A stretch of 64,000 nucleotides of DNA from Dromiciops gliroides (lineage: Eukaryota > Chordata > Mammalia > Microbiotheria > Microbiotheriidae), in the NCBI RefSeq assembly GCF_019393635.1, contig NC_057864.1:442554322-442618321 (forward strand). Reading direction: 5' to 3'. The stretch's first letter is position 1. Each line of letters begins with the position of its first letter. Below are positions 44,315 through 54,420 of this stretch, in pieces. A program made the translations under genes and the position numbers. The notes below the pieces were generated by a model. The model did not search any database. It was not told the origin of the DNA and saw only the letters and a list, made by a program, of their open reading frames with translations.

Positions 44315-44513
44315 TTATTCTCAAAATGTGGTCTGGGGACCCCTGAGGATCTGAGAAATCAAAATTATTTTCATAATAACATCAAATGTTTTAATTTCTA
44401 ATATGGTAAATATTGGTAGATATAACCAACATAAACAAAAGTTTTTTGGGGTCCTCAACAATTTTTAAGAGCATAAAATGGTCCTAAGATCAAAAAGTTT
44501 GAGAGCTGCTGCT
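44315..44513. mobile_element. Non-autonomous hAT-like DNA transposon inside the CR1/L3
   Basis: Starts near TATTCTCAAAATGTGGTC and ends AAAAAGTTTGAGAGCTGCTG, imperfect inverted repeats around TCTCAAA. The body with GGGGACCCCTGAGGATCTGA and TTTTCATAATAACATC matches a common hAT-derived MITE. Confidence 0.65.
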
Positions 44514-44705
44514 CTAATTGATTTTGTTCTTTTTGGATTTTTACTCTGTCACCCAGTGCGTTAGCTGTCTCTCCCAGCTTTGTGTCATCCATAAATTTAA
44601 GGAACATGCTATCATTGCCTTTAACCAAGTCATTGATAAAAATATGAACAGTAGAGGACCAATCACAAGTTATAGATACATTCTACTGGAAACATCTGTC
44701 AACAT
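44514..44705 (-). mobile_element. CR1/L3 LINE, middle part
   Basis: TTAGCTGTCTCTCCCAGCTT, GTGTCATCCATAAATTTAAG, AGTCATTGATAAAAATATGA, AACAGTAGAGGACCAATCAC: the antisense CR1/L3 order. Confidence 0.85.
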
Positions 44706-45245
44706 TTTAGGAGACATCCTGTTTTTCAGAGCTAAGGCCCAGCAAGCAGGTTGTACCCTGAGCTTGGCATAACAACAGTTCTTTGTGCTAACCCTCTGGC
44801 AAAATCACATAATTATTGTATTGCTTTGACTATCACCAGGTGTTTTCTGAGCTTGGACAAGCACTGGACAAGCTCAGACAAGTTCTCCTCATGAAGCCCT
44901 AATCAAACACCTCATTGTTGCTGTTACTCCTCATTGTCAGTGCATAGCCATTGGTATAAGTATTGAGGTTTAGCCACACTAGGGGCTACATGTGTGTATA
45001 GGTCTTCCTTTTTTTGTTTTTTTGGGTTTTTTTTAGTGAAGCAGTTGGGGTTAAGTGACTTGCCCAAGGTTACACAGCTAGTAAGTGTTAAGTGTCTGAG
45101 GCCGGATTTGAACTCAGGTTCTCCTGACTCCAGGGCCGGTGCTCTATCCACTTTGCCACCTACCTGCCCCAAGTCTTCCTTTCTTACAAGCCATTTCCCT
45201 CACTTTGAAATTACACATCTGTTTGATGCCTGACTTGCCTGTCTC
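44706..45245. mobile_element. Unclassified insertion in the CR1/L3 (possible LTR)
   Basis: About 380 bases (excluding a SINE) split the CR1/L3 reading between AACATCTGTCAAC and CATCCACGGGTTAGACAC. CATCC stands at both junctions, compatible with a short target duplication. No family recognised and no gene. Confidence 0.4.
45012..45169 (-). mobile_element. tRNA-like marsupial SINE, full length
   Basis: AGTGAAGCAGTTGGGGTTAA ... CACCTACCTGCCCC. Flanked by AGGTCTTCCTTT and AAGTCTTCCTTT. T-rich tail on the plus strand. Confidence 0.95.
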
Positions 45246-46032
45246 TAACCTGTTCTGTTCAATTCCAGGCATCCACGGGTTAGACACATCCTACCAAAGT
45301 GACATTGATCCATTAACGACTACTCTTTGAGTCTGGCCATCCAATACTGAATTCATTTAATTATATTATCATCTTGTTAAACTCTCCATCTTTTCCACAA
45401 AAAGAGTATGAGATATCTTCAAAAATTTTAACAAATTATATCTGTCACATTCTTGATGACTCACTTAGTAATCCTGCTAAATAGGAAACAAGATTACTCT
45501 GGTATGACTTGTGCAATGAATCCTTTTTTGTAATCACTGCTTTCTTTTCTGTATATTCACCAACCTTCTCTTTAGTGATCCATTCTAGAATTCTCAAGTT
45601 CTAGGTCAGCCAAGCTCACTGGCCTATAATTTGCAAACTCTGTTCTTTCCTTTTTTTTTTTGAAAACTTTTGCCCATCTTTAGTCTTGTGGTGCATCTGC
45701 CATTTTCCATGATCTTCGAGATATTACTGACAGTAACTTAGCAATCACATCTGCCAGTTCTTTCAGTACTCAAGGATATAATTTTAACTGAACCAAGTAA
45801 CTTAAATTCTTCAAGGGAAATTAGGTGCTCTTTTACCTTGTCCTTACATATCTTGGGTAGCTACTTTGTTTTCATTTCTGATACAAGCATAATCTCCTTG
45901 GCAGAAAATATAAGTTAAATATGAATCGAGCAGCTGTGCCTTCCATCTGTTGGTTATCGATCAACTTATCAAAATCAACCAATGTCCCTCTCCCTTCTTC
46001 CATTTTATCTTTCTACCAAAAGAGCTAATTAA
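45246..46032 (-). mobile_element. CR1/L3 LINE, 5' part of the copy
   Basis: AAGTGACATTGATCCATTAA, CGACTACTCTTTGAGTCTGG, CCAAGCTCACTGGCCTATAA, CACATCTGCCAGTTCTTTCA, ATCGAGCAGCTGTGCCTTCC. In the sense direction this covers the RT domain and downstream, heavily mutated. An L1 3' end begins at about 46033. Confidence 0.85.
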
Positions 46033-46104
46033 AAACCCTGGTTAGGCAATTTTCAGAGGAAGAAGTTAAAGCTATAGTCATATGGAAAAATGCTCTTAAT
46101 CACT
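46033..46104 (+). mobile_element. L1 3' region, left part
   Basis: CAATTTTCAGAGGAAGAAG then ATATGGAAAAATGCTCTTAA; split by a SINE and continued at 46251. Confidence 0.75.
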
Positions 46105-46250
46105 TTTTTTTTTTTTAGTGAGGCAATTGGGGGTTAAGTGACTTGCCCAGGGTCACACAGCTAGTGTTAAGTGTCTGAGGCTGGATTTGAACTCAGGTAC
46201 TCCTGACTCCAGGGCCAGTGTTCTATCCACTGTGCTACCTAGCTGCCCCT
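46105..46250 (-). mobile_element. tRNA-like marsupial SINE, full length
   Basis: AGTGAGGCAATTGGGGGTTA ... GCTACCTAGCTGCCCC. The flanking TTAATCAC/TAAATCAC is duplicated in the L1. Confidence 0.95.
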
Positions 46251-47165
46251 AAATCACTTTCGATTAGAGAAATAAAATTAAAACAGCTCCAAGGTACCAC
46301 CTCACACCTATCTGATTAGCTAATATGACAGAAAAAGGAAATTATAAATGTTGGAGAAGATGTGGGAAAATTGGGACACTATTGCATTGTTGGTGGAGTT
46401 GTAAACTGAGCCACCCATTCTGGAGAACAATTTGGAACGGTGCGCAAAGGACTATAAAACTCTGTGTACCCTTTGACCCAGCAATACATTATTAGGTCTG
46501 TATCCCAATGAGAATGTAAAAAAGGGAAAAGCACCCATATGTACAAAAAATATTTATAGCAGCTCTTTTTTGTAGTGGCAAAGAATTGGAAATAAAGGAA
46601 TGCCCATCAGTTAGGGAATGGCTGAACAAGTTGTGGTATATGAGTGTAATGGAATACTATTGTGCTGTAAGAAATGATGAGCAGGTAGATTGCAAAAAAA
46701 AAACAAAAAACTGGAAAGATTTAGATGAACTGATGCTGAGTGAACAGACCAGGAGAACATTGTACATAGTAGCAGCAACATTGTGTGATGATCAGCTGTG
46801 TTAGAATTAACTCTTTTCAGCAATACAGTGATCCAAGACAGTTCCAAAGATTCATGATGGAAAATTCTCTCCACATGCAGAAAAAGAACTATGATGTCTG
46901 AATACAGATCAAAGCATACTATTTTCACTGTTTTTGTTGGGGATTTTTGTTTTTGTTTCTTCTTATGTTCTCTCCCTTTTTTTCTGATTCTTTTTTCACA
47001 ACATGGCTAATGTGGAGATATGTTTAATATGATTGTACTATATAACTTGTATCAGATTACTTGCTGTCTTGGGGAGAGGGAAAAAATTGAAATTCAAAAT
47101 CTTAGAAAAATGAATGTTGAAAACTATTTTTACATGTAATTGGAAAAAATATTAATTAAAAAAAC
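46251..47165 (+). mobile_element. L1 LINE, ORF2 end and 3'UTR
   Basis: AAAACAGCTCCAAGGTACCA, GTTGGTGGAGTTGTAAACTG, CCCTTTGACCCAGCAATACA, GGCTGAACAAGTTGTGGTAT, then a TTTTTGTTT-rich 3'UTR ending GAATGTTGAAAACTATT and an A-rich tail. Confidence 0.85.
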
Positions 47166-47174
47166 ACACATTAT

Positions 47175-47612
47175 ATGATGATCAACTATGATAGACTTAG
47201 CTCTTCTCAGTAATACAATGACCCTAAACAATTCCAAAAGACTCAACATGGAAAGTGCTCTCCACATTCAGAGAAAGAACTATGGAGTCTGAAGGCCAAT
47301 TGAAGCATATTGTTTTCACTTTTTTTTAGTGGCTTTTCCCTTTCTTCTTCTTTCACCAGGGACAGGCCCAGCACATGTGTATATAGTTCCTCTTTATTTG
47401 TGCAACATGACTGTTTCTTCTTTCACAACATGACTACTGTGGAAATATGTTTACATGATTACAAATGTATAACCTATATCAGATTCCTTGCCATCTTGGA
47501 GAACAAGGGGTAGGAAGAAGGGGACAAAAATTTTCAAACTCAAAATCTTACACAAAATGAATGTTGAAAACTATCTTTACATGTACTTGAAAAAAATACA
47601 ATTTTTTTTTAA
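47175..47612 (+). mobile_element. Second L1 3'UTR in tandem
   Basis: Starts ATGATGATCAACTATGATAG, repeats the same 3'UTR order (GAGAAAGAACTATGGAGTC, AACATGACTACTGTGGAAAT) and ends GAATGTTGAAAACTATC plus an A-rich tail. A separate 5'-truncated insertion next to the first. Confidence 0.8.
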
Positions 47613-47728
47613 AAGCACAACAAAACACTGTTTGTTGTTCTTTCCCAGACTCCATGCATTTTGAGCTTTAGCATTCCAAACACGATTTTGTAAGACCATG
47701 ATGCCGTACTTTAAAGTTCATGCTGTTA

Positions 47729-47873
47729 GGGGCAGCTAGATGGTGTAGTAGATAGAGCACCAGCCCTGGATTCAGGAAGACCTGAGTTCAAATCTGGCCT
47801 CAGACACTTAACACTTACTGGCTGTGTGACCCTGGGCAAGTCACTTAACCCCAATTGCCTCACCAAAAAAAAA
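47729..47873 (+). mobile_element. tRNA-like marsupial SINE, full length
   Basis: Flanked by CATGCTGTTA at 47719-47728 and 47877-47886. CCCCAATTGCCTCACC end and A-tail. Confidence 0.96.
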
Positions 47874-47886
47874 ATCCATGCTGTTA

Positions 47887-48389
47887 ACCTGCCCTTCCAT
47901 CTTCTGTATGTGTTTTTTGCAGATTGTATTTGATTGATGAGTTCCTACATCATTCTCTTTTTAGACAACTCCCATTTTTCCTCTTCAGAACTATTCCTCT
48001 GTGTCTTTAGAATTTATTTTAGGGAAACAAATAATTTTATTTTTGAGAGCTCTCTATCTCTCCTGGGCTGAATTCCTCTCCAAAATTTTGGTTTATGTAA
48101 TTCTACCTATCCTTCCTATGAGCCCATCAAAATCTGCTTTTCATTTTGTATGGTGCAGAGTGAGTCATATAGAAGGAACAAGTATGGATAGATTACAGTC
48201 TGCATTTTAGATCTTACTACCTTATCTTTTCTCCAAAAACTATCTTTCTTCCAAATTTCCTATTCCAGCTATGAATAATCATAACCAATATATTGGGGAG
48301 ACCCAGTTTTCTCTCCTTTCTTAGTTCTTTCTCTCACCCCGCTTTCCCCCCACTTCAAGATCCATTTCTACTTGAAAGTAAAATTACAT
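47887..48389. other. No gene or confident repeat
   Basis: Pyrimidine-rich upstream flank; the short open readings have no recognisable product. Confidence 0.45.
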
Positions 48390-48840
48390 TGAATATCTTC
48401 ATCTGGGACAAGCTCAACAGCAATACTAAACCCTGTACCAAGCTTACAGACAATCTTGGGTAGAAACATCCATTTATTTAGATAACTGAAGGACTTTACT
48501 GATGAGAAGAGATTTAGCCTGCACCTAACCACACCAAGGTGGAAACTATTGTACCCCCACCCTCATCAGTTGACCAAGATTTGAATGGCATAGGTCACAC
48601 ATCCCCAGAGTTCATTTTAATATAACATACCTCCAATCCTTTCAACCATTTGGGTTTGATTGCTGTTGACAATTAGATTTGATTGCTATTAGAAGGGCGT
48701 ATAAACTGTGACCCCACAATTATCTGGGGTCTTTGGTCTGAGACAGCCATTGACCATCTTTTATTAATAACCTGTGGTCTATTTATAGAATGATTAAATT
48801 ACCCAGAAACTACATCTTATATTTTTTAATCATCACATAG
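48390..48840 (+). mobile_element. ERV LTR-like sequence
   Basis: Has a TATAAA at 48700-48705 followed by GACCCCACAATTATCTGGGG and TCTTTGGTCTGAGACAGCC, in an order I associate with ERV LTRs. Ends not fixed, no target duplication found. Fossil. Confidence 0.4.
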
Positions 48841-48854
48841 CCTTAGTGCATTCT

Positions 48855-49006
48855 TTTGGGGGAGGGGGGTGAGGCAATTGGGGTTAAGTGATTTGCCCAG
48901 GGTCACACAGCTAGTAAGTGTCAAGTGTCTGAGGCTGGATTTGAACTCAGGTTCTCTTGAATCCAGGGCCAGTGCCTTATCCACTGTGCCACCTAGCTGC
49001 CACTCT
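48855..49006 (-). mobile_element. tRNA-like marsupial SINE, full length
   Basis: GTGAGGCAATTGGGGTTAAG ... GCCACCTAGCTGCC. AGTGCATTCT flanks both sides. Confidence 0.95.
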
Positions 49007-49009
49007 CAG

Positions 49010-49574
49010 TGCATTCTAACCAAGGTTTTAGTCACTAGCCTTCCATCCACCAAAGGTTGCAATGTTTATGTCATCCCTCTCGATTCCTTACTTTCATTCA
49101 ACCAAACGTGCTAATTTTACCATTTCTACCACTACAGCATTTCTCATAGCTATCTCCTCTCCATTTCTATGCATTCCCCTAGTTAAGGCCTTCATCCTTT
49201 TCTTGACTATTACAGTGACTTCCTTCCTAATTGATCCCTCTGTATCAGATCTCTTTCAGTGTAATCCATCCTCTACATACTTGTCAAAGATTTTCCTAAC
49301 CCTTAGTTCTCATGATATTATAACTCCACCCCACCCCCAACTCAGTAAAGCCTAGTGACTCCCTATTAACTCTAGATTCAAATATAATCTCCTCTGGCAT
49401 TTAAAACCTGTCACAATGTGGCCTCAATCCAGCTTTCCAGGATTATATACAACTATCCAGTCCAGTTGTAGGGGCCTTCTTGCAGTTCTCTAGACCCTTG
49501 AAAAAACACAACTAAAATATCCAAATATGAAGAGGTTTTTTTTGTATTGTTAGTAAACTTAAAATATTTCCAAA
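49010..49574 (+). mobile_element. L2 LINE coding region
   Basis: Diverged ORF2 tail with AGTGACTCCCTATTAACTCT, AAACCTGTCACAATGTGGCC and CAGCTTTCCAGG. Interrupted by the next SINE. Confidence 0.65.
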
Positions 49575-49721
49575 TTTTGGTTTTGGTGAGGCAATTGGGG
49601 TTAAATGACTTGCCCAGGGTCACACAGCTAGTAAGTGTTAAGTGTCTGAGGCCCGATTTGAACTCAGGTACTCCTGAATCCAGGGCCGGTGCTTTATCCA
49701 CTGTGCCACGTAGCTGTCCCT
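49575..49721 (-). mobile_element. tRNA-like marsupial SINE
   Basis: GGTGAGGCAATTGGGGTTAA ... GTGCCACGTAGCTGTCCC. Short AAATATT-type flank repeat. Confidence 0.94.
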
Positions 49722-50110
49722 CTAAATATTGTTTTAAGACTGCATTCTTCTTTCTTTAACTGCTTATACTATTTATTCCCTGATAAGAACGCTAAGCTCT
49801 ACCCAAAAGGCAGTGTTCACCATGTCTCATCTATTTCCTTCATTTTACTGCTTCCATACATTTTTTATTCCATTTCTTATACCTGAAATATACCCCTCAT
49901 CTTTAGCTGTTAAAATTCTACCTATTCTTCACGCTGACTTAAATACCAACTCTTTAATGAAGATTCCTTGATTCCCTGCACTCAGTTATGATATATCTGT
50001 CCTTGGACTTGGAATATTTTTATTGATACTTTTCATGTATTTATACACTAATTTATATGCTGTTCTTCTGTAGTCTTAACTCCAACAGCTTTACTTGTGT
50101 CCTTGATCCC
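49722..50110 (+). mobile_element. L2 LINE 3' region
   Basis: CTACCTATTCTTCACGCTG, TTTAATGAAGATTCCTTGAT and the following region fit the L2 3' order. Confidence 0.6.
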
Positions 50111-50699
50111 ATCCCATTCTGTCTCCCCTTGGACACTACTATGTTGATCATTCCTTTTCTGTTCTATCTTCAATCTTTTCCTATCTGCTGACTTCTTTCC
50201 TGCTGCCTAGAAATGTATTCAGGTCTTTCCAACGGAGTACAGTAAATGTTTAACTGACTCTCCCAGAGGACACACTTTTAATCTGCATTGTTAATTGTTA
50301 ATCTGCATTTTCTCCATCACTTAAGTGAACAAAACAGGAAATCAAGCCTAGATTTATAGCATTTGCTTACACACACTGAAAACTGAACAATCAACTTTAG
50401 GTTCAAGCTGATTTCAGCAAACCCTTAGAAAATCTTCATTTCACCCTGACATCCCCTTACAGGTATCTCTCTTTAACTGCCCCTTTCTCCCTTTGGTTGA
50501 GTTCCTTCCACAACCCCATTTTGAGGAAAGGCCCAGATTGTCCATCCTTAATTCTTTCTACCAGTACTTTAGCAGCCTTCTTCCATTCTTGAGTTCCTAT
50601 TTTGAAGAAGGGCCCAGACGAACTTTACTTCACTTTCCAGGCCTAGCTACCGAGCCCTTTGCAGTTACCCCTGTCGCCTTTCCATTTTCAAATCACTTT
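50111..50699. other. No gene; unclassified pyrimidine-rich sequence
   Basis: Possibly diverged LINE; no family can be defended. Confidence 0.4.
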
Positions 50700-50845
50700 T
50701 TTTTTTTGGCAGGGCAATGAGGGTTAAGTGACTTGCCCAAGGTCACACAGCTAGTATGTATCAAGTGTCTGAGGCCGGATTTGAACTCAGGTACTCCTGA
50801 ATCCAGGGCCAGTGCTCTATTCACTGCGCCACCTAGCTGCCCCCT
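50700..50845 (-). mobile_element. tRNA-like marsupial SINE, full length
   Basis: GGCAGGGCAATGAGGGTTAA ... GCCACCTAGCTGCCCC. Flanked by TTCAAATCACTTTT on both sides. Confidence 0.96.
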
Positions 50846-50854
50846 TCAAATCAC

Positions 50855-51000
50855 TTTTATGTGATATCTTTCTCCATTAGAATATAAACTTCAAGGGCAG
50901 AGACTACCTTTTTTCCCCTTGTATTTGTATTCCCAGTGCTTAACATAATGACTTACATATAGCAATTGCTTAATAAATACTTGTTGACTTTTCCCATTCC
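50855..51000 (+). mobile_element. L2 LINE 3' terminus
   Basis: TAGAATATAAACTTCAAGGG, TTTGTATTCCCAGTGCTTAA, TTGCTTAATAAATACTTGTT. Confidence 0.8.
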
Positions 51001-51848
51001 TAGAAATAATTTTCTATCATCACAGCTAATATACCCCTTTCAATCTGGCTCCCCTCCCACCTACCCCCCCCCATCTCCACTATTTTACTGAAACTGCTGA
51101 TTCAGATATTAACAAAACTTAATCAACTGCAACATTTACTCAGATTTTTTTCTCTTTATCCTCCTTAAAATTTCTGCAACTCTTAACATCATTGACCAGT
51201 CCTTCTGAATATTCCTTCTCACTCAACTTCCACAGTGACACTTTCCCCTCCTCTTTTTCTTCCTGTCTTACCTCTTCTTATTTCTTTGTTGGATCATCAT
51301 CAATTTCCCCTCACTCTTTACTGCTGATGTCCTCCTCCTCAACCATGCCTTCATCCTGAGCCCTCTCACCTCACTACACATTCCTCTGATGACCTCATAA
51401 ATTCAAGAATCAAAATCTCATCTCTGTGTAGATATATCATATCCAGCTCTACTATCTCCTGAATTCACATCCTTCATCAAGTGCCTATTACACATCTTTT
51501 GAATGTCTGATTAGCACCTCAAATTCAGCATACCCAGAGTACCATGTATTATCTTCCCCCTTACACCTGCCCCTTCTTGCAAGCTGCTAACTTTGGAATC
51601 ATCCTTACTTATTTCATGTAGTCTTTTTATCCAGTCAGTTGACTAATCATATTAATTTTGTTTCTACAACATTTCTCAGAAATGTCTTCTCTCTGCATAT
51701 ATAGCCACTATACAAGTTTAGTCCCTTCCTCCTTCAAAACATTTTCTACACAGCTGCTAAAATAATCTTCTTAAGGCACAATTCTGAAAAAAGACCTATC
51801 CCTTCAGTGGCTCTATATTGCCTAGGATGAAACAAATTCATGTGATTC
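51001..51848 (+). mobile_element. L2 LINE coding region, interrupted by LTRs
   Basis: Decayed ORF2: TCTGGCTCCCCTCCCACCT, AGCACCTCAAATTCAGCATA, CTTTGGAATCATCCTTACTT, TATTGCCTAGGATGAAAC. It stops at the LTR nest and resumes at 53240. Confidence 0.7.
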
Positions 51849-51971
51849 TGTTATAGCACAATTGGCACAGAAAATATTCAGCCAGGTTCTCGAGGTGGAG
51901 AGAGAGAGAGAGAAAGTTTATTATGCATGGGCCCAAGGTGGGGTCAAACCTCCAACAATGGGCCCCAAGAC

Positions 51972-52881
51972 TGTGACAATTGGAGTGACACCCCCTGCTG
52001 GAGAGTTACTGTAGGGAAGCTCCGCCACGAGGAGAAGGTGTCTGAGGGCAAGCCATGTGGCTTGGAAGGTCAGTTCCTTGCCATCAGGAAGTGATGTTTG
52101 CTCGTGGGTACTGTCTCTCAAAGATATCAGCCAGTTAGCTTGGAGCTCTGTGTGTGGGGACAGGACGTTTCCAGTTTTCACAGGAGGCTTGTGGGATGAA
52201 GAAGGGGTAGTTCTTTTTCTTTCGTCAGGACTCTCGCAGAGAGTGGATGTTTCCAGTTTAGACAGGAAGCTTGTGGGACGAAGAAAGGGCGAGGCTTTCT
52301 CTCTCTTTAATCAGGACCTCGTGGGGAGTGGAGCTAGAAATCCTGGCTCCCTGAGATAGATAGATGATAGATATAGGCTTCTAGGCTTCTTTCTCTCTCT
52401 TCACCAAATTCTTATTCTCCTTTGCTTAAAAGTCTAAAACTCTTGCTAATTTATTGGCGACTGTTAAGGGCTAAAATTCTAGCTAGTCTGTCTAAAATAT
52501 CTAATGAATGGTCACCAATAAATTATAAGCTTTAGCAAGAATTAGACTTTTAAGCATTTATTAAAGAGAATAAGAATTTGGTCAAGAGAGAGAGAAAGGC
52601 CTAGATTCCTATCTATTAAAGGGAGAGCGCATTTCTAGCTCCCTTCTCCGCCGGAGTCCTCAGGAAAGAGAGCGAGACAGAGTGCCAGTCTCTTCCTTCT
52701 TCCTCCCACTAGCCAACGTCACTTCCTGACGCCAAAGAAAAGACACATGTTCTTGCCCTCAAAGACCTTCCTTTCATGGCGGAACTTTTCTACAGTAAGT
52801 CTACAGTAGGGGGCGTCATTCCAATCGTTACATGACCACTCATCAGATTTTTAGACAGTATAGCTAGATAGCAACTTTACA
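51972..52881 (+). mobile_element. Second solo LTR nested in the first (level 2)
   Basis: Opens TGTGACAATTGGAGTGACAC and closes GCAACTTTACA, with AGAC/AGTC at its edges (three of four bases alike). It is itself split at 52461/52833 by a third LTR of the same family in the opposite direction. A block around 52160-52320 is tandemly duplicated (ACAGGACGTTTCCAG, AGTTTAGACAGGAAGC). Fossil. Confidence 0.8.
52462..52832 (-). mobile_element. Third solo LTR nested in the second (level 3)
   Basis: 371 bases; on the minus strand TGTAACGATTGGAATGACGC ... TTAGCCCTTAACA. Flanked by CGAC (52458-52461) and TGAC (52833-52836), a 4-base target duplication with one CpG-type change. Same family as the LTR it split, hence the inverted-repeat look of the region. 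Fossil. Confidence 0.85.
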
Positions 52882-53089
52882 AGTCTTGTAGCCCACCTGG
52901 TTATATACAAAAAGAGTAGGCATGGTATAGTGGCATAGTCAGCAAGATACATACAAGTGTATCAAACGAGGATGAGGTCAGTGATTGGACACAGGCCTGT
53001 GGCTGGAACACAACAAGGCCAGGATCTGTCTGAGAGAGACAAGGTCAGAGGCTATGTGTGATTTTCCACATCAGTTCCTCCCAAAGTAA

Positions 53090-53235
53090 GAACAGCTAGG
53101 CAATAACAGAACCTAGGTTCAAATCCTGTCTCTGGTGCTTACTACCTCCCTGACTTGGTCAAGTCACTTATTATATCTGGGCCCCAGGTTCCTCATCCCT
53201 AAAATGAGAGAGCCCTCTGAGATACATCTCTAGAT
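53090..53235 (+). mobile_element. MIR-family SINE
   Basis: AACCTAGGTTCAAATCCTGT, GTCAAGTCACTTATTATATC, CCTCATCCCTAAAATGAG. Confidence 0.7.
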
Positions 53236-53239
53236 CTAG

Positions 53240-53570
53240 GATCCTATCTTTCTAGCTTTATCACCTGCTATTCTCCTACACTTGTTCTGCATTGTAGCCA
53301 AACTGGACTGCTAACCATTCTCTCAGATTTAACATTCCTTCTTCCACCTCTCTATTCATAAAGGCTATCACCCACATTTACAAAGTGTTCTTTAGCTCTT
53401 CTTAGGAAGTGCAGTTCAGGTGCTACCTGGTACTACCTGAAGGTTTCCCTGTTCCATTCTCCACTCCTCCCATTCCCTCTTCTGCCCACAACACTTTAAT
53501 TCTTTGAAGCCCCTTTCAATTCATATTTTGTTATTCTCTAAATTCTGTTTTCATTTATAGCAAGCATACC
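53240..53570 (+). mobile_element. L2 LINE, continuation after the LTR nest
   Basis: TCTAGCTTTATCACCTGCTA, GTGCAGTTCAGGTGCTACC, CTGAAGGTTTCCCTGTTCC; the expected L2 segments downstream of the break at 51848. Confidence 0.65.
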
Positions 53571-54172
53571 AAGATTGATATGATTTGTTTCCTTTCACAG
53601 TATGTCAACTCATTGGTCACTGTAAGTTAACATTTGTAGATGGTCTAAAAACTGATTCTTAGCACCCTCTGCTCCTTCTTGCATCATTCTGCTATCCTTA
53701 TTTCAAAAGCAGAAGGATGCTTCCTGGACTGAATTTTTCACCAACAAGGCAGCCTGCTAGTGATATCTTTCTTTCCTCAGGTAGCCCAGTCCTTACAGAG
53801 GAGGCGTTGTCTGTTGCTAAGAACAAACTCAAAGCCTTTCCATCACAATAGGGAGTTATCTGTCTTGTGCCCTGCTGGCATACCCTTCAACACCACCATA
53901 AGGAGGTATCCATGTAGGATTTATATGGTTTCTAATTTTAAAAAATTGCACAGGACAATCTAACCTAAAAGTGTTTCAGTGAGCCAAATTGATTTCTATT
54001 TTACATGTCATTTCTGTATTGTGAAATGCTCCAAATGCTTCAAGACTCTAAGAATCTCAAGTTACATTTGTACATTTGTATATACATAGAATTCCTGTGC
54101 AAGCAACTATCATTTACTAATCTGAAGAGTTTGAAATGTTTCCACCTAGTGAAGTATACAACAACTCAAGGC
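53571..54172. other. No gene or confident repeat
   Basis: Upstream flank without recognised elements. Confidence 0.5.
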
Positions 54173-54200
54173 GGGGGGGGGGGGGGGGGGGGGGGGGGGG
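54173..54200 (+). repeat. Poly-G tract of 28
   Basis: Uninterrupted run of 28 G. It can form intramolecular G-quadruplexes on the plus strand. The true length is uncertain because such runs are hard to sequence. Confidence 0.9.
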
Positions 54201-54277
54201 ATGAGAAAAAACAAAGCACTTTCCCCACCCAAAAAAAAACAAACAAAACTAACCCAAACATCCAAATGAATTGTATT

Positions 54278-54420
54278 GGGGGAGGAAGGGAGGGCAATGA
54301 AGGTTAAGTGACTTGCCCAGGGTCACACAGCTAGTGTCAAGTGTCTAAGGCTGGTCTTGAAGTCAGGTCCTCCTCAATCCAGGGCCAGTACTTTATCCAC
54401 TGCTCCACCTAGCTGCCCCC
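54278..54420 (-). mobile_element. tRNA-like marsupial SINE, full length
   Basis: GGGCAATGAAGGTTAAGTGA ... CTCCACCTAGCTGCCCCC. TGAATTGTATT flanks both sides. Confidence 0.95.

Larger units (their letters stand above)
51849..53070 (-). mobile_element. Outer solo LTR of an endogenous retrovirus (nest level 1)
   Basis: Read on the minus strand it opens TGTGGAAAATCACACATAGC, has TATATAACC near 52910 and a gamma-type GCATAATAAACTTTCTC near 51920, and closes GCTATAACA. The two halves (51849-51971 and 52882-53070) flank a second LTR. It lies in an L2. No internal viral sequence. Target duplication unclear. Fossil, older than the LTRs within it. Confidence 0.75.

Noticed and set aside
52360-52610. 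A large foldback or palindromic DNA transposon
   Set aside because: The inverted symmetry is explained by two LTRs of the same family in opposite orientation, one inserted in the other, with a 4-base duplication.
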